A DNA stretch of 64,000 nt from Antennarius striatus (GCF_040054535.1 NC_090782.1:24354501-24418500); one strand, 5' to 3'. Positions 1 to 10,312 are shown, numbered from the stretch's first letter. Notes: a model not told the origin generated them from the sequence alone. Numbers and translations: made by a program.

Positions 1-786
1 TTGAGATCCATGCACCTTGAGCTCGTTCATGCTTTCAGTTGACTCTGTTAGAAGAATGAGATCATCCACATAGACTGCTAGTATCTCAAGCTCTTGTCTT
101 AATCTTAAAATCTGATGTGCTTTGGATGAATCCAATTTCTATCATGAACTTTGTGAAAGCCTTTCTCCAGCAGCGAGGAGACTGCTTCAGTCCATAGATT
201 GTTTTTTTATGCTTACACACCAGGTGTTCCTGCCCTGGTTTTATGTAGCCCTCTGGTTGCTGCATGTAGATTTCCTCTTCCAAGTATCCATTAAGGAATG
301 CAGTTACAACATCCATCTGGTGTACATGTAGATTGTTTTGAATAGCAAAGGACAGTAATGTACGAATAGAGCTGAAACGTACAACTGGTGAAAAGGTTTC
401 ATAATAGTCAGCACCATACAACTGTGAGTAGCCCTTGGCAACGAGCCTACACTTGTATCGTTCCACTCTTCCATCACTATGATGCTCGACTCTGAACACC
501 CATCTCGATCCTCCTGCTTTTCTTTCTCTTGGTAAATCCACTAAGTCCCAAGTCTCATTTTCCATCAGAGACTCATATTCCAGGTCAGCCGCCTCCTGCC
601 ATTCTTTTGCATTAGGACTCTCCAATGCTTCTTTTAGTGTGATTGGCTCTGTCACACGACACATATTGGCATGATGATCAACAGTCATTAAATCAGCAAA
701 CTCATCATATCCATATCTCCTTGGCGCATTTCTGATTCTGCCGCTTGCTCTAACAGTGCTGGTATCAGCAGTGACTGCATCTTCTA
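1..786 (-). pseudogene. Copia reverse transcriptase, partial and frameshifted
   Basis: Conserved RT blocks are present: SRWVFRVEHH, YKCRLVAKGYSQ, DYYETFSPVVRF, VHQMDVVTAFLNGYLEEEIYM and YGLKQSPRCW. The catalytic YVDD is encoded at 61-72, in a different frame from the block above, so a small indel lies near 85-130. The right edge is abnormal: the linker SGRIRNAPRRYGYDEF follows almost directly on the integrase core, so the integrase C-terminal region has been deleted. Nothing here can make a working polymerase. Confidence 0.92.
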
Positions 787-1451
787 GCTGCTTCAACTAA
801 TGTCCTGTTTTTTCTTTCCGCAACACCATTTTGCTGTGGTGAGTGAGGTACAGTCACAAAGGTCAGAGGGGATATCGTCCATGTGCAGATTGTAAAGCCC
901 TTTGAGACATTGTTTGTGAATCTGGGCTATATAAAAATAAATAAACTTGAACTTGAAACTTGTACAGTCATTTCATGGTGGATCTCTTGAGTCTTCAAAT
1001 ATTCTTGAAAGTCCCTTGAGGTGTACTCCCCACCATTGTCAGTTTGTAATGTTCAAGCCACACTCATTTGGGAATGTTCTCTCAAATTCCTTGAACTTGT
1101 TTAGCACCTCATTCATGAAGTATACCTTGCAGCATCTTGAATAGTCATCACTGAAAGTCACAAAGTATTTTGCTCCACTTATTGACTAAGTCTGCATGGG
1201 ACCACAGACATCACTATGAATCAGCTGCATCTTGCGTTTGGAACGGATTCCTCCAATCGACTTGAATGGCTTTTTAGCTAATTTGCCTTCCATGCATCCT
1301 TCACAGAAGGGAATCTCTTTCTCTGTGGAGAAGTCCACTCCATTTACCAGATCTTTTAGCTCCTTCAGTTTTGTGGTGTGACCTAGGCGCTGGTGCCACA
1401 GGCTGGCAGCTACAGATGCACTGTGACAGACAGATTCGCTTCCTTCAATGT
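787..1451 (-). pseudogene. Copia GAG-pre-integrase and integrase core, broken
   Basis: Reading leftward, the pre-integrase zinc-binding region (LWHQRLGHTTKLKEL, then CEGCMEGK) lies near 1260-1400. It is followed by the integrase start LIHSDVCGPMQ, the block LQTDNGGEY near 1030-1050 and the end block VPHSPQQNGVAERKNRTLVE near 795-848. These pieces are in a different frame from the protease before them. At least one in-frame stop follows CGPMQT. A 106-bp insertion at 857-962 separates the last two blocks. Confidence 0.88.
857..962 (+). mobile_element. 5'-truncated LINE/SINE 3' end with 8-bp target duplication
   Basis: This 106-bp piece interrupts the integrase gene. It carries the widespread teleost 3' tail: an 'aaagccctttgagac' block, then 'gggctatataaa', then a short aacttg repeat. 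The 8-bp sequence TACAGTCA lies on both sides (849-856 and 963-970). Removing the insert and one duplicate restores the integrase reading, which confirms the boundaries. The tail type is recognised by memory; the exact family is not assigned. Confidence 0.85.
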
Positions 1452-2684
1452 CTAGTACAGTCCATCAGCTCTTTGTGTTCCCATTCCTTTTAGTTTTCTA
1501 TCTTTTCCACGTATGTAGCAGCGAGACTTTCTGAACTGCACTGTATTCCCTTTTTTGGTAGCAGCTCCCACTGAAAATAAATTCCCAGACAGCTTTGGAA
1601 CATACACTACATCGTACATTGTGACATTTTTTACATGACTTAATTTGAAAGTCATTTTCATGTTGACATTTCCAATTCCTAGGCCATCAACGACCCTGCC
1701 GTCACCTAGTTTCACAGACTGTGCTTTTGACAATTGCTGGTATCCTTGGAGAATGTCTTTATCACAGGTCATGTGTTTTGATGCTCCAGAATCAATTATC
1801 CATTCAACCTGTCGTGGTCTGTCAGTGCTAGCCTCTCTGACTACAAAAGCACTTTCATAGGAATCTTCCTCATCCTCACATGTCATGTTTTTGGCCTTGT
1901 GAATTTGCTTTTTTGTCTTATTTTTCAAGCATGGTCAGTCAGGCTTTATGTGGCCTTCTTTCCCACATTTATAACATCTCCACGTGCTTTTGTCTACCGC
2001 TCCCACTGACTTGGAGCTATCCCACACATTTCCTCGAAATTGTGATGACATGACTGATGCACCACCACCTGACATAGCACCACTTGAACCATTAGCATTC
2101 ACCCGCTTTTGCTCTTCATTTATTAATGCTTGCTGAACAAACTTCAGTGTCAGGTTGTCAATCTTTGTTTCTAGTGCAGTGACAATTGTAGCATAGCTTG
2201 GTGGTAAACTGCCCAACAGTGTTACAATTTGATCTTCCTCTTCAATTACAGATCCAATTGCTGCTAGCTGATTAGTTAGCTCCTTCATCTGTTTCAAATG
2301 ATCAGTTAAGGCATCTCCTTCCATCATTTCACATCGGAAATAGCTTTTCTTCAGAAACAGTTTATTTGCCAAAGTGTCTCTCTCAAAATGGGCTTTCAGG
2401 GTGGTCCACGCCTCTTTGGGAGTCTGGCAGCTTGTTATCAGGTACAACTGGGGTGTACTTACATTCAGCACCAACATAGAGAATGCTTTGTCTCTCCGTC
2501 TAGTGAACTCAGCTTGTGCTGCTGCGTTAGAATCTTGAGCTAGTGTTTCTGTCTCTATTAACATACCCCATAGTCCTTTAGCCTTTAGCAAGTGTTCCAT
2601 TTGAAACTTCCATGTTGCCCAGTTCTCTGGTCCGTTCAGCCGGTCAATAAACAGCTTATCCTCCATTGTGAATTCCCACAACAC
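1452..2684 (-). pseudogene. Copia gag-protease polyprotein with one nonsense codon
   Basis: Translation from the ATG at 2684 gives a Copia/UBN2-type gag (FIDRLNGPENWATWKFQMEHLL near the start, then LKAHFERDTLANKLFLKKSYFR). The zinc knuckle CYKCGKEGHIKPD follows. The fourth ligand codon is TGA (about 1932-1934), which breaks the CX2CX4HX4C finger. The same frame then continues into an aspartic protease with the motif WIIDSGASKHMT and stops at 1452. Gag and protease were therefore one frame. The stop lies at a Cys codon, so simple mutation is more likely than programmed readthrough. Confidence 0.9.
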
Positions 2685-2729
2685 TGTTTATCCCACACAA
2701 CCGTGTACAACAGCTTTTTTAGCGACGAT

Positions 2730-2743
2730 CTGGGCCCATAACC
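2730..2743 (-). other. Primer-binding site, initiator-tRNA(Met) half-tRNA type
   Basis: The plus strand reads CTGGGCCCATAACC, the anticodon-stem sequence of vertebrate initiator tRNA-Met. The element's sense strand is thus complementary to that part of the tRNA. Drosophila copia is known to be primed by a 5' half of initiator tRNA. The site sits about 3 nt inside the LTR, as expected. Confidence 0.85.
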
Positions 2744-2746
2744 TAT

Positions 2747-2940
2747 TGTTATTTGGCAGAGCTTTCATTAGCTTCTAGCAGGAGCTACACACACAGCATC
2801 ACCAACAATGATCTCACACACTGTGTCTGAACAGGAACCGGAAGTGCTACAGTAGTAGAAACAGAGAGTAGTACTGCAACAGTGACATCTACTGGTGATA
2901 TATATTGAAAAGTACTATAGAAAATGTACTACATTCAACA
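2747..2940 (-). repeat. Copia 5' LTR (194 bp)
   Basis: In the element's sense it starts TGTTGAATG and ends CAAATAACA, the usual TG...CA ends with short inverted TGTT/AACA. It lies just upstream of the primer-binding site and gag. The other LTR is outside the window, so LTR divergence and the target duplication (perhaps ATGAT at 2941-2945) cannot be checked. Confidence 0.82.
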
Positions 2941-2943
2941 ATG

Positions 2944-3278
2944 ATGACACGCCCCCCTTAGCCATCACTGGCTGCAGGTGATCACGCTACATCGATTAGC
3001 CTACCTGTGCTACATGGGATTTTGCGCACTCAGTAGTCGATTTATTCCTGTCATGATGATACGTCATCTGATTGCTTTCTTAATATTTAAATTCGTGGTA
3101 ACTATGTTGAGCAAAAAAAGAAAGTGGTCAGACGAATATGTGCAACGTGAATTTACATGTACTGTGTAACGGAACGTGATGGGAGTCAGCGTTCTGCAGG
3201 ATTTGAATGTCAAGCTTAGCAGCTCTAGTCTGGTACTGGCACAAATAAAGGAACACTTCCTTAAGCTGCATGGAAAAC
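2944..3278 (+). mobile_element. Deleted hAT transposon copy 1, left part
   Basis: This part matches 14946-15281 nearly base for base. It contains the first codons of a hAT/Charlie (ZBED-like) transposase (MLSKKRKWSDEYVQREFTCT at about 3104-3166), followed by sequence from near the gene's 3' end (GVSVLQDL...). It is thus an internally deleted, non-autonomous copy. It is cut on the left by the Copia LTR and on the right by an inserted transposon. Confidence 0.8.
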
Positions 3279-4322
3279 TACGGAAGCGTGGTGCTGCCAC
3301 ATAGAGAAAAATGCATGCATAACATCATACAAATTCAGCCTAGCTTAGCTTTGTTATGATATGCTTATCTCATCTAAGCTGGTGGTGCACATGTCTAATG
3401 TGTGTGTCTAATGAATGTCTACAGATATTCAGAGCAGAGCATTTTATGACTTGTCAAGTTGATGGAAAAATAACCTGTTATTGTTATTGAGAAGTCCTGA
3501 CCACTTTTCTATACCCTTATCTGATTATGACTTCTCTAATGAGTTTCCCAATATATGCTCTACTACTTTATTATGTAAAAGAGCAATTTGATTCTACAGT
3601 GGTTCTAAATGCGGCCACAAAAGGAATGTAGACTTGCACCTTAATGTTGGGAAATGGTTTATTTTGTATAATGTTTTCATTTGTGATCCACATATTGTTA
3701 TAATACATAAGAGCAGGGAATTTTTTTTACCTGTCCAGTTGATTAAAAAAACGCATGTGTGATGTTAGTTCCTCCAGAGTGCAGCTCAAGACCTAACTAC
3801 TTTTCTTTACTCTTGTTACCTGATTATGAGTTATCTAGTGAGTTCCCCAATACCTGCTCTACATGTTAATGTACTGTTACATAAAAGAGCAATTTGAAAG
3901 GGAATCTGAATGCTGTTATTACAAAATAAAACAGTTAATTTTGTGTCATGCTTAGGTCTGCTTGTGTCTTATGTGTAAAAAAGAAAAATCCTGCCACGAG
4001 GAAGAAAGCACAAGAAAGAGCCCTGGAGTTGTGTTGTTGTGTGACCCTTCCCCTGAAGTACAAATCACATGGTAATGAGAAACAGTCTCATATCTGCCCC
4101 ATCTTTCATGAACTTATGGAAACAAATTTAAATTCTTTACTGCTATATGTAGATGAGCAAGAGCACTACACTGCTGATGTGCAAATGTACAGTGTGGGCA
4201 AAATAGTTCAAGAAATTAAAACAACAACATCATAGTTGTGATGTTTCTTTTCCTCATGCATTCAATGTTAAAAACGGATCACATCAACAATATAGGCTTG
4301 CTTTATTTGCCTATTCCAGAAA

Positions 4323-5957
4323 TCACAGAGTAATTTCTAAGTCTTTTAGAATGCATGCTCTCAGGAAAAGATACAGCTCAATAGCTTCATCTGGTGTGGT
4401 GGGAGAGAGTAAGAAGTTTTCTGTCAATATAAGGCAACACATGTTGAATACGGTTTCATCACAAGGGTGAGGCCCTCTCTGTTGGAATTCCTCTTTACAA
4501 GCCTCCACTGCTCCCCGAGACACTTCTTTCAGACGATCTTGTCCTCCAAATAGATGAGGGATGGTGTACATGAGAATGGGACGTCCACTTGGAGCCACTG
4601 CATTTCTGCTCCTCCGGATAACATGGGTGTTCCACAAATTTACAACTTGCTGCAGTTCTTCCTATGTAGTAAAAAAAAAAAGAAGAAAAAATATATATTT
4701 ACATACATACATGACAACATTGTTGCTTACAGGCATAGGATTTTGACAGATTTTGACAATATAAAGCCCACTGGCTTTTGACCAGTAGATGGCGGTGTAC
4801 TCATACCACCAGAGTGTGCGTGTGGGATTGTCAGACAGATCTCGCGAGAGGGCAAAGTTCGGTAACGTTGTTTTGAACCACGGATTAAATCATAGTTAGA
4901 TCATGGATCAATCACAAAATACATCCATGGGATCCGATATTGGAATAGAGAAAATACTTTGTTAATTCCAAAAAAAATCTGATTCTTTTCTGTGCTACTC
5001 TGATCGGCAATAGCTAACGGACCATATACTGTATATAGATGCGCTCACTCTATCTCTCTGCTCACGATCACGCACACATGAGCACACACACACAAGATGA
5101 TGGTTCATGTATCTGACATAGTTTACCTGGATGATGGCCAGGCAACTAAACAATATAAGTTGCTTGTCCAAGAAGTCTCCAGAGAAGCAGTCTTTGTCTT
5201 TCAGTTCCTGGAAACGATTCATCCAGTACTGGGCATGATGTCTTCTCAAAAAGGCCCACCAGCTTTCGATCCGCTGATTGTGGTTACTGGACCCAGCGAT
5301 GTAACAGTTGGTGACAAGGCGGCGATCCATACTCCATCGCAAGAACCTCTGCATTTCTGCCATTGTTACATTGTCTGTCCCGAAGTCTGCGCGAATTCTG
5401 GATGGTGTCCCCATCCTCCTCTCAACTTCCTTTATGAAATACCCAGCGATTACTTTGGGATCGCTGTTTGTTGAATAGGCATGTAGCCATATCATAAGTC
5501 TTGAAAAGCCATCCATTGCTCCATTTATACAGACACCAAATGGTTTTAGTTTGTCGTATGAATCAACATGCCACATGAAATTAGGCCCTGGGTTAAAGTA
5601 CATGCCCCGCATTAGGCGATTTGTCCATCTCTGTTCAACACCATAGGGGTCGAGAAACTTTAACAAATGCCTCACTGTACTTTGGGTGACAACATATCCA
5701 GCTTGGATGCAGTTGAGATGATGGAGCTTGTATCCATGCAGCCGGCCATGTCCCTCCAGCTTATCAATGAGGAACGACGCTACCTCAAGAGGGTCCGGCT
5801 CATTTTTCCTCCGGTATAGCCCCATGTTTTTCAAAATTCTTCTTAGGGTACGCATGCTTATATAAATCTCATCCGGGGAGCCAAATAACTGCAAAATCTC
5901 ACCATGTCGCAAGCCAAGCATGAAATATAATTTAATGGCATCATGTGAAGGAGCCAT
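4323..5957 (-). CDS. IS3-like DDE transposase (two exons, about 389 aa)
   Basis: Exon 1 is 5957-5127 and exon 2 is 4661-4323. The 465-bp intron has a GT donor (CAG|gtaaac) and an AG acceptor (acatag|GAAG) and is phase 0. The protein has an N-terminal helix-turn-helix-like part (about 1-110) and an integrase-fold core. Likely catalytic residues are D132 (WHVDSYDKL), D195 (RADFGTDN; D191 is an alternative) and E231 (NQRIESWW), a D-35-E spacing. The exon-2 tail (VNLWNTHVIRRSRNAVAPSG) is typical of the many teleost integrase-core proteins of this type. No stop or frameshift is visible across the spliced frame, so the copy may be young. Alternative splicing was not tested. Confidence 0.82.
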
Positions 5958-6082
5958 GATTTACAGATGGCCAGCAGACAGTAAATAAAACCACATTTCT
6001 TTTCACGTTCTCGTCTTATCACGAAATAACGTGACACTTTCACGTTATAACGGGAAAAGATATTGTTACAACAATTAACCTT

Positions 6083-6098
6083 TCACGTAATTACGTGA
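6083..6098. repeat. Perfect 16-bp palindrome near the transposon end
   Basis: TCACGTAATTACGTGA reads the same on both strands. Two related motifs lie beside it (CACGAAATAACGTGA near 6018 and CACGTTATAACG near 6040). They sit between the transposase start (5957) and the right TIR, so they may be subterminal transposase sites or promoter elements; this is inference. Confidence 0.8.
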
Positions 6099-6157
6099 TA
6101 CTGAGCCTCCCGGTTTTTATTTTCTTGGTCTGGCAGCTCTACGCTGCCGTAGAAAAC

Positions 6158-6515
6158 AACAGAAAGACTTTGCTGTGAAAATGACATAAGAGTAAGACTT
6201 GCAAAGGTGAAGCCACACATATCTGAACTGGTCTGTCAGTAACAACAGCAGAAGTCACACTCATTTGCAGGTAGGTCATTTCATGTGAGTTCATGCACTG
6301 TCTTGGTTTTGTTCTTTGAAAAAGGTGACATTAATGCACAATTCATTAAATACACCAGTAAAACATATACACTATGTCCCGCACCTAAAAGCCTTTAATT
6401 TTCTAAATTTCTTATAATCCAATACACCTTATAAATGAAAAAAGTTTTAAAATAGACCATTCATTGAAGATGAGTTCTCAGGTGCGTTTTATAATCCAGT
6501 GTGACTTATGTATGT
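6158..6515 (+). mobile_element. Deleted hAT transposon copy 1, right part
   Basis: It continues copy 1 after the IS3EU-like insertion and matches 15282-15622. It includes the transposase C-terminal sequence (DIRVTLAKVKPHISEL in the other copy) and the 'ccttataatcca' subterminal repeats. It stops abruptly at 6515, where vcam1-derived sequence starts, so the right TIR is missing. Confidence 0.8.
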
Positions 6516-7117
6516 GCGTCGCCAGCTGTGGTGTCAGGTTCAGGACTGTCCTGTGACGCCGAAGGTCTCCTGATCTCTGCTGGGTGACCGACCTCTGACG
6601 GCCTCGGTCTTCACCAACAGCACTCAGTCGGTGGTGACCTTTGACCCTGTGATGATGGAGCACAAGGAAACGCTGCTGTTTCGAGTGACCTGCGGAGAAG
6701 ACAGCAGACAGGTCAAAACCAAAGTGCACATTTACTGCGAGTAGACAAGCCGAGAGGAAGACATGCTAGTGTTAGAAAAAATGTAGTCATGGAACCGGCT
6801 ACTAGATGGTTCTGTCAGGAGAGAACCGGCTACTAGATGGTTCTGTCAGGAGGGAACCGGCTACTAGATGGTTCTGTCAGGAGGGAACCGGCTACTAGAT
6901 GGTTCTGTCAGGAGGGAACCAGCTACTAGATGGTTCTGTCAGGAGGGAACCAGCTACTAGATGGTTCTGTTAGGAGACCAGCTACTGGGGGGTGAGAAGG
7001 GAATTGCAGGTGCAGTCTGAGATGTCATCGACTAGTTGGTCTCTAATTGGTTGTTTTGTGTCAAATCTTTGAATCTGTGTTGTGTCCAATCTTCCCATCA
7101 GCCCCTGTGATCAGTAG
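6516..7117 (+). pseudogene. Stray vcam1 exon 2-intron 2 fragment
   Basis: It matches 18015-18619 of the intact vcam1 gene over its whole length: most of the first Ig exon, the whole intron with its minisatellite, and the first bases of exon 3. It cannot be used. A Trp codon is TGA (KVS-stop-SLLGD), a core Cys has become Phe (LLFRVTC), and the acceptor before exon 3 reads CAA in place of CAG. It lies 11 kb upstream of the parent in the same orientation, with transposon sequence on both sides. Confidence 0.92.
6791..6977 (+). repeat. 31-bp minisatellite, about six units
   Basis: Units begin 'ggaaccggctactagatgg' and end 'ttctgtcaggag'. The same array sits in intron 2 of the intact vcam1 gene at 18290-18485, so it was copied along with the exon. 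Confidence 0.93.
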
Positions 7118-8049
7118 AGGCAGAGACTTCCCCGGCGTCGTCGTTCTCGTTACTCTGGTGTAAGGCTGGTTCGCCCCACCTGCATGGGCTCCACCCCCCC
7201 GTGCATAGGTTCAGAATAGGGAACAGGAGTGGCTGGGACCCTATGTGAACGGGCAGAAGGCCGGTGATCACCTCTCTCATGGCGTTGTTCCCTCCTCGCC
7301 TGTCTCCACCTGTCCAGCCTCGTAGTCAGCTCAATGAGTCCTTCCAGGGAATTGGGGAGGTCGAAGGGAACCAGCTCATCCTTCACGTAAGGGGCCAGCC
7401 CATTTAGGAAGGCGTCACATTGGGCAGCAGCATTCCAGTCACTGAGACGAGCCCGGGTTCTGAAGACTATGGTGTAAGCAGAAACTGTCCGATACCCCTG
7501 CCTCTGACTCATGAGTGCCCCTGCTGCATCAGGACCCAGGGAAACTGGTCCAAACACCTTGCGAAGCTCCTCAGAGAAGGCTTGAAACGTGGTGCAGGCA
7601 GGCGTGCCTCTCTCCCACTCTGCCGTCCCCCACAGACGTGCTCTACCTTTGAAGTGATTGATAGCGAAGGCGACTCTAGCCCCCTCTGTGGTGAAGGTAT
7701 GGGGTTGCAGGGCAAACAGGATTGAGCAGTTCGTCAAAAAAGGATTTCAACCCTCAGGATCCCCATCGTAGTGCTCTGGCGCCCCCACCCGGGGCTCAGA
7801 TGTGGAGCTTGATGCTGGCCCAGGGGTGGGAACAGGAGGGGCTGGAACTGGGACAGAAGCAGCGTGTTGTGCCATGGAAGCTGCCATCTGCTGTACCTGG
7901 GCGGCTAGCAAGGTTAGCGCTCATTCCATGGATGACGCAGACTGACGAGCCTCCTCCACGTTGGAGGCCAACAGAGCCTCATGCTGCTGAAGCATTCCCT
8001 CCACCCAGGCTAGGCGAGACTGGGGGGAAGTGGTGTCTGCTGGGTCCAT
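7118..8049 (-). pseudogene. Ty3/Gypsy gag, three stops, truncated
   Basis: The start is MDPADTTSPQ at 8049. The reading has an in-frame TGA at 7921-7923 (SSME-stop), a second near 7738 (before NPFLTNCSILF), and a TAA near 7147 (TSLTPE-stop). Between them is a typical fish Gypsy gag: VAFAINHFKGRARLWGTAEW, then DAFLNGLAPYVKDELV, then a basic tail leading to EPMQVGR. The zinc knuckle and all of pol are missing, because the element is cut at 7118 against the vcam1 fragment. Confidence 0.88.
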
Positions 8050-8066
8050 TTCTGGCCAGATTGTAC

Positions 8067-8406
8067 TGTAACGGGTGTGTTTTGGACCCAAATGCAGTAC
8101 ACAGGCGCACAGGAACAGTTGGTAATGACCTTTATTATCACCAAGAAGATTAGCAGGACGCTCTGCGTTCATGAGAGCCGGGTGCACCTGCTGTGAGGCT
8201 GACGAGGAGTGAGCTGAAGAGAGTTCGGAGACAGGCGGGGGGGTCGTAGCCAGGTGAGCAGTCAGGAGAGGATACGAGGCCAGGCGGAGGAGGAGTGAAG
8301 GTGCTGGAGAGACTATATGCAGGCCTGATTGCAGTGATCTGCAGCAGGTGAGCAGAGTGGGCTGGTGCAGTGGGCGTGGCTGGCAGGTAGAGTGGAGCAT
8401 ATGACA
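8067..8406 (-). repeat. Gypsy 5' LTR (about 340 bp)
   Basis: In the gag sense it runs TGTCATATGC...CCCGTTACA and ends 17 bp before the gag ATG. A polyadenylation signal (AATAAA on the minus strand, about 8130-8140) lies inside. Boundaries rest on TG/CA ends and on position relative to gag, because no second LTR is present for comparison. Confidence 0.7.
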
Positions 8407-9451
8407 GAAGTCTGAATGTTGGGGTATACAGGAAACCAACACACACAGACCAGTACCTGCTTTTTGACTCTCACCACCCACTGACACACAAGCTTGGCAT
8501 CATCAGTACTCTGCAAAACAGGGCTGACAAGCTACCGACCAGTACCAAAGGCCAGGAAAAAGAACACCAACATCTGTAAGGGGCACTGAAAACCTGTGGA
8601 TATCCTGACTGGACCTTTGTGAAAGCTCACACAAGATCCAGAAAGGAGAACAACCCAGTGAAGACAAAAGAGAAGGAGAGCAACCGTAATGGTAGAGTGA
8701 TCCCATATGTGTCTGGAGTATCTGAAAGACTGAGGAGGATCTTCAACAAACACAAGGTTCCTGTGTTTTTTAAGCTGGGCAACACCCTCCGACAAAGACT
8801 GGTCCACCCAAAAGACCCCACACCACACAGTCAGAAGAGCAATCTGGTGTATGCAGTTAAATGCAGCAAAGAATGGTCGGATGTCTACATAGGGGAAGCC
8901 AAACAACCACTACACAGGTGAATAGCTCAACACAGAAGAGCCAACACATCAGGACAGGGCTCGGCAGTCTTCACCTCAAGGAAGAGTGACCCTCATTTCA
9001 GGACACCAGTGTTCAGATCTTGGACAGGGAAGACAGATGGTTTGAGAGAGGAGTGAAAGAAGCCATCCATGTCAAAGTGGAGAAGTCATCTCTGAACGGG
9101 GGGGGGGGGGGTGTGCAACGTCGCCTTTCACCCATTTACAATCATGTCCTTCAAAACTCCCAAAAAGATGATCTCAGCAGATTGACCCAGGTGATGTGTC
9201 TCATGCTAACAACCCCCCTTTGACACCCCCCTCAACCATCATTGAGGAGCCAGACAGGTTTCAACGACGGTCGTTGAAATGTGAATAGCACTGACCACAC
9301 CCCGCTGGGACAAGACTAGCCACCTTTAGAACTGAAGAAGTCTCTTGGATAAGAGACGAAACGTCTTCAAAACTTTCTTAAACTCCAGTGGATTGATTTA
9401 AACAGCTGTGGGTAACCATGACCTGGATAACTGAGAACCTACACAGACATT
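8407..9451 (+). mobile_element. Penelope-like element 3' part with GIY-YIG endonuclease, decayed
   Basis: The plus strand encodes the end of the RT (VYRKPTHTDQYLLFDSHHPL) and then a GIY-YIG nuclease (SNLVYAVKCSKEWSDVYIGEA), followed by AQHRRANTSGQ and the final EDRWFERGVKEAIHVK. At least two stops and two frame changes interrupt it. A G11 run at about 9100-9111 precedes the next frame. The 3' end has the familiar teleost tail 'gaagtctcttggataagag'. The 5' part is missing; the fragment starts exactly where the Gypsy LTR ends. Confidence 0.88.
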
Positions 9452-9800
9452 CCCGTCACTTGTGATGCTTCAGCCACCTGTTATTAATCCGGTGTCAACC
9501 ACCAAATGAACTCTATTCAGTTGTCTGTTACTGGTTGTTAGCGATTATTCCGATTCTCCAGCGTTTCTGTATTTGTCCATTGTGTTTGAATATTTTGCCT
9601 GTTCCCTGGATCCTGTCTTCTGTCTTGACTTCCGTGTGATTTTGTTTCCTGGATTTTTTCTGTCTGTCCAATCCTTGCTTTATATTCTGACAACCTGTTG
9701 TAGAATTTTGACGATTAAAACTATGTGTTGACTTCTTCCCTGGTGTACTGCATTTGGGTCACTGTGATGCTAAAAGTCTACTTCCTGAGCGGAATCTCCT
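9452..9800 (+). repeat. Retroelement LTR/UTR-like remnant, family unclear
   Basis: This is T-rich sequence without a coding frame. 'GGTGTACTGCATTTGGGTC' (9740-9758) is the inverse of a motif in the Gypsy LTR at about 8085-8104, and 'gattaaaac' lies just before it. It may be an LTR fragment in the opposite orientation to the Gypsy copy. Confidence 0.45.
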
Positions 9801-10300
9801 CACTCATTTCTGGAGAAGTAACGGAAATCGAATACCTTTTACAAATCGTGTCTGAACAGATTTGAAAACCACAGAATTAAAATCACTTGCTGCCAATGAT
9901 GGATGAGAGAGTTTGAAGTTGTCCACCTGAGGCAGGGAGCAAACCAACAAAATACCTGAACGTCCATCAAGATCTGACCTTTCTACTGAAGTATGTCAGA
10001 ACAATTGCAAAATGTGAAGTGAAGCCAGGCCTTGGCACAGTGACATGTCAAAACAAGCCGGGACTGAGGAACCAGTTCCTTGCATGGAGTGGCTGTAGGA
10101 GGCGCCTGAGGGCAGGGTTCCAGCGTGTAGAGCTGGGAGACTTTAAAGAGTCTGGGATTCAAATGATCCAGATCAAATATACAGGTCATTCAGAGATTTC
10201 TGTCAGATCATCTGACAATTAAGTATTCTGTTCATTTTTTTTTGGGGGGGGGGGGTTGTTTCTACATCAGCTACCATACTTCATATTCATATTTATCCAA
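9801..10300. other. Non-coding, nothing recognised
   Basis: No splice-consistent frame, RNA gene or repeat family was recognised. A T8G11 homopolymer pair lies at about 10236-10256. Confidence 0.5.
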
Positions 10301-10312
10301 ATAACCAATCCA

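Larger units (their letters stand above)
1..2940 (-). mobile_element. Ty1/Copia LTR retrotransposon, degraded, cut by window start
   Basis: The minus strand reads, from right to left, LTR, primer-binding site, gag, protease, integrase and reverse transcriptase. This is the Copia order, with integrase before RT. RNase H and the second LTR would lie before position 1. The element is dead: it has a stop in the gag zinc knuckle, a frame break after protease, a 106-bp insertion in integrase, a deletion joining integrase to RT, and a frame break before the YVDD motif. Its right LTR ends directly against a hAT-derived repeat. Confidence 0.93.
3279..6151 (-). mobile_element. IS3EU-like DNA transposon, complete with TIRs and 6-bp TSD
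   Basis: The 2,873-bp element begins TACGGAAGCG and ends CGCTGCCGTA. The terminal inverted repeats are about 22 bp and imperfect. GAAAAC flanks both ends (3273-3278 and 6152-6157) and occurs once at the matching empty site in the second hAT copy (15276-15281). It carries one two-exon transposase gene on the minus strand. From memory, IS3EU elements have 6-bp duplications and TAY ends, which fits; family assignment needs a library search. Confidence 0.83.

Noticed and set aside
3948..4235. Plus-strand frame of 95 codons inside the IS3EU-like element
   Set aside because: Opposite strand to the transposase, no known domain; kept only as a remote possibility of a second transposon gene.
5097..5474. 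Plus-strand frame of 125 codons
   Set aside because: It is the antisense of the IS3-like transposase exon 1, which has clear domain motifs.
7921..8487. Minus-strand frame of 188 codons
   Set aside because: Only its end is the Gypsy gag start; the first part is the LTR read through by chance.
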